DNA from: JANXVY01 sp038329675
GTDB lineage: Bacteria > Pseudomonadota > Alphaproteobacteria > Rhizobiales > Hyphomicrobiaceae
NCBI GenBank assembly: GCA_038329675.1
Contig: JBBQNE010000089.1
Coordinates: 1 to 12,963 of the forward strand
Direction of reading: 5' to 3'
DNA: 12,963 nt
The notes beneath the pieces were generated by a model that was not told the DNA's origin, ran no database searches, and was given only the letters and a program-made list of their open reading frames with translations. Position numbers and translations under genes: made by a program. This document shows, one piece after another, positions 12,922 to 12,963 of this stretch; the stretch's first letter is position 1; each line of letters begins with the position of its first letter.

Positions 12922-12963
12922 CGTGACAGATGGACTGGCGGCGGAACGGCCAACTGCTGGCTT

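Noticed and set aside
12913..12963. Upstream gene ending over the mltG start
   Set aside because: One minus-strand frame ends in TGA at 12913-12911, but only about 16 codons are visible and they match no family I know.

Overview
The window is chromosomal DNA from a Gram-negative bacterium, most likely an alphaproteobacterium. Support comes from the fabD-fabG-acpP-fabF cluster, a Bpt-type leucyltransferase whose motifs match the alphaproteobacterial form, a FadL-type outer-membrane protein, a bacterial ELM1-family protein and MltG with an Ala/Pro-rich tail. I cannot assign an order. No phage, transposase, integrase, CRISPR array, tRNA or rRNA is visible. This reads as ordinary core genome with some accessory genes.

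Layout from left to right. Positions 1-238 hold no convincing gene. On the minus strand lie a TerC-family membrane protein (271-1275, with a terminator just past its stop), a small zf-TFIIB zinc-ribbon protein (1438-1734) and a doubtful 60-residue ORF. A strong nested hairpin separates terC from the zinc-ribbon gene. Starting at 2214 on the plus strand is the fatty-acid synthesis block: fabD and fabG as a tight pair, then a 383-bp gap with an inverted repeat, then acpP and fabF. Bpt (N-end-rule leucyl/arginyl transferase) follows on the same strand.

From 6901 to 10859 the minus strand carries a one-TM protein of unknown function, a FadL/OmpP1 outer-membrane channel with its own terminator, a 2-oxoglutarate/Fe(II) dioxygenase and an ELM1-family protein. 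The last two form a probable operon. An Lrp/AsnC regulator (11036-11542, plus) diverges from ELM1 across a G-rich tandem repeat, and converges on mltG (11557-12921, minus) with only 14 bp between the stop codons.

The genes share an envelope and lipid theme. FabD loads malonyl onto ACP, FabF condenses it with acyl-ACP and FabG reduces the product. FadL imports hydrophobic substrates, and MltG terminates glycan strands in the periplasm. mltG, often directly after fabF in alphaproteobacteria, is here about 5.6 kb away and inverted. I found no clear undescribed system. The best leads are non-coding: inverted repeats in several leaders, a repeat array that separates a consensus Shine-Dalgarno from the Lrp gene start, and a zinc ribbon that has lost one ligand.
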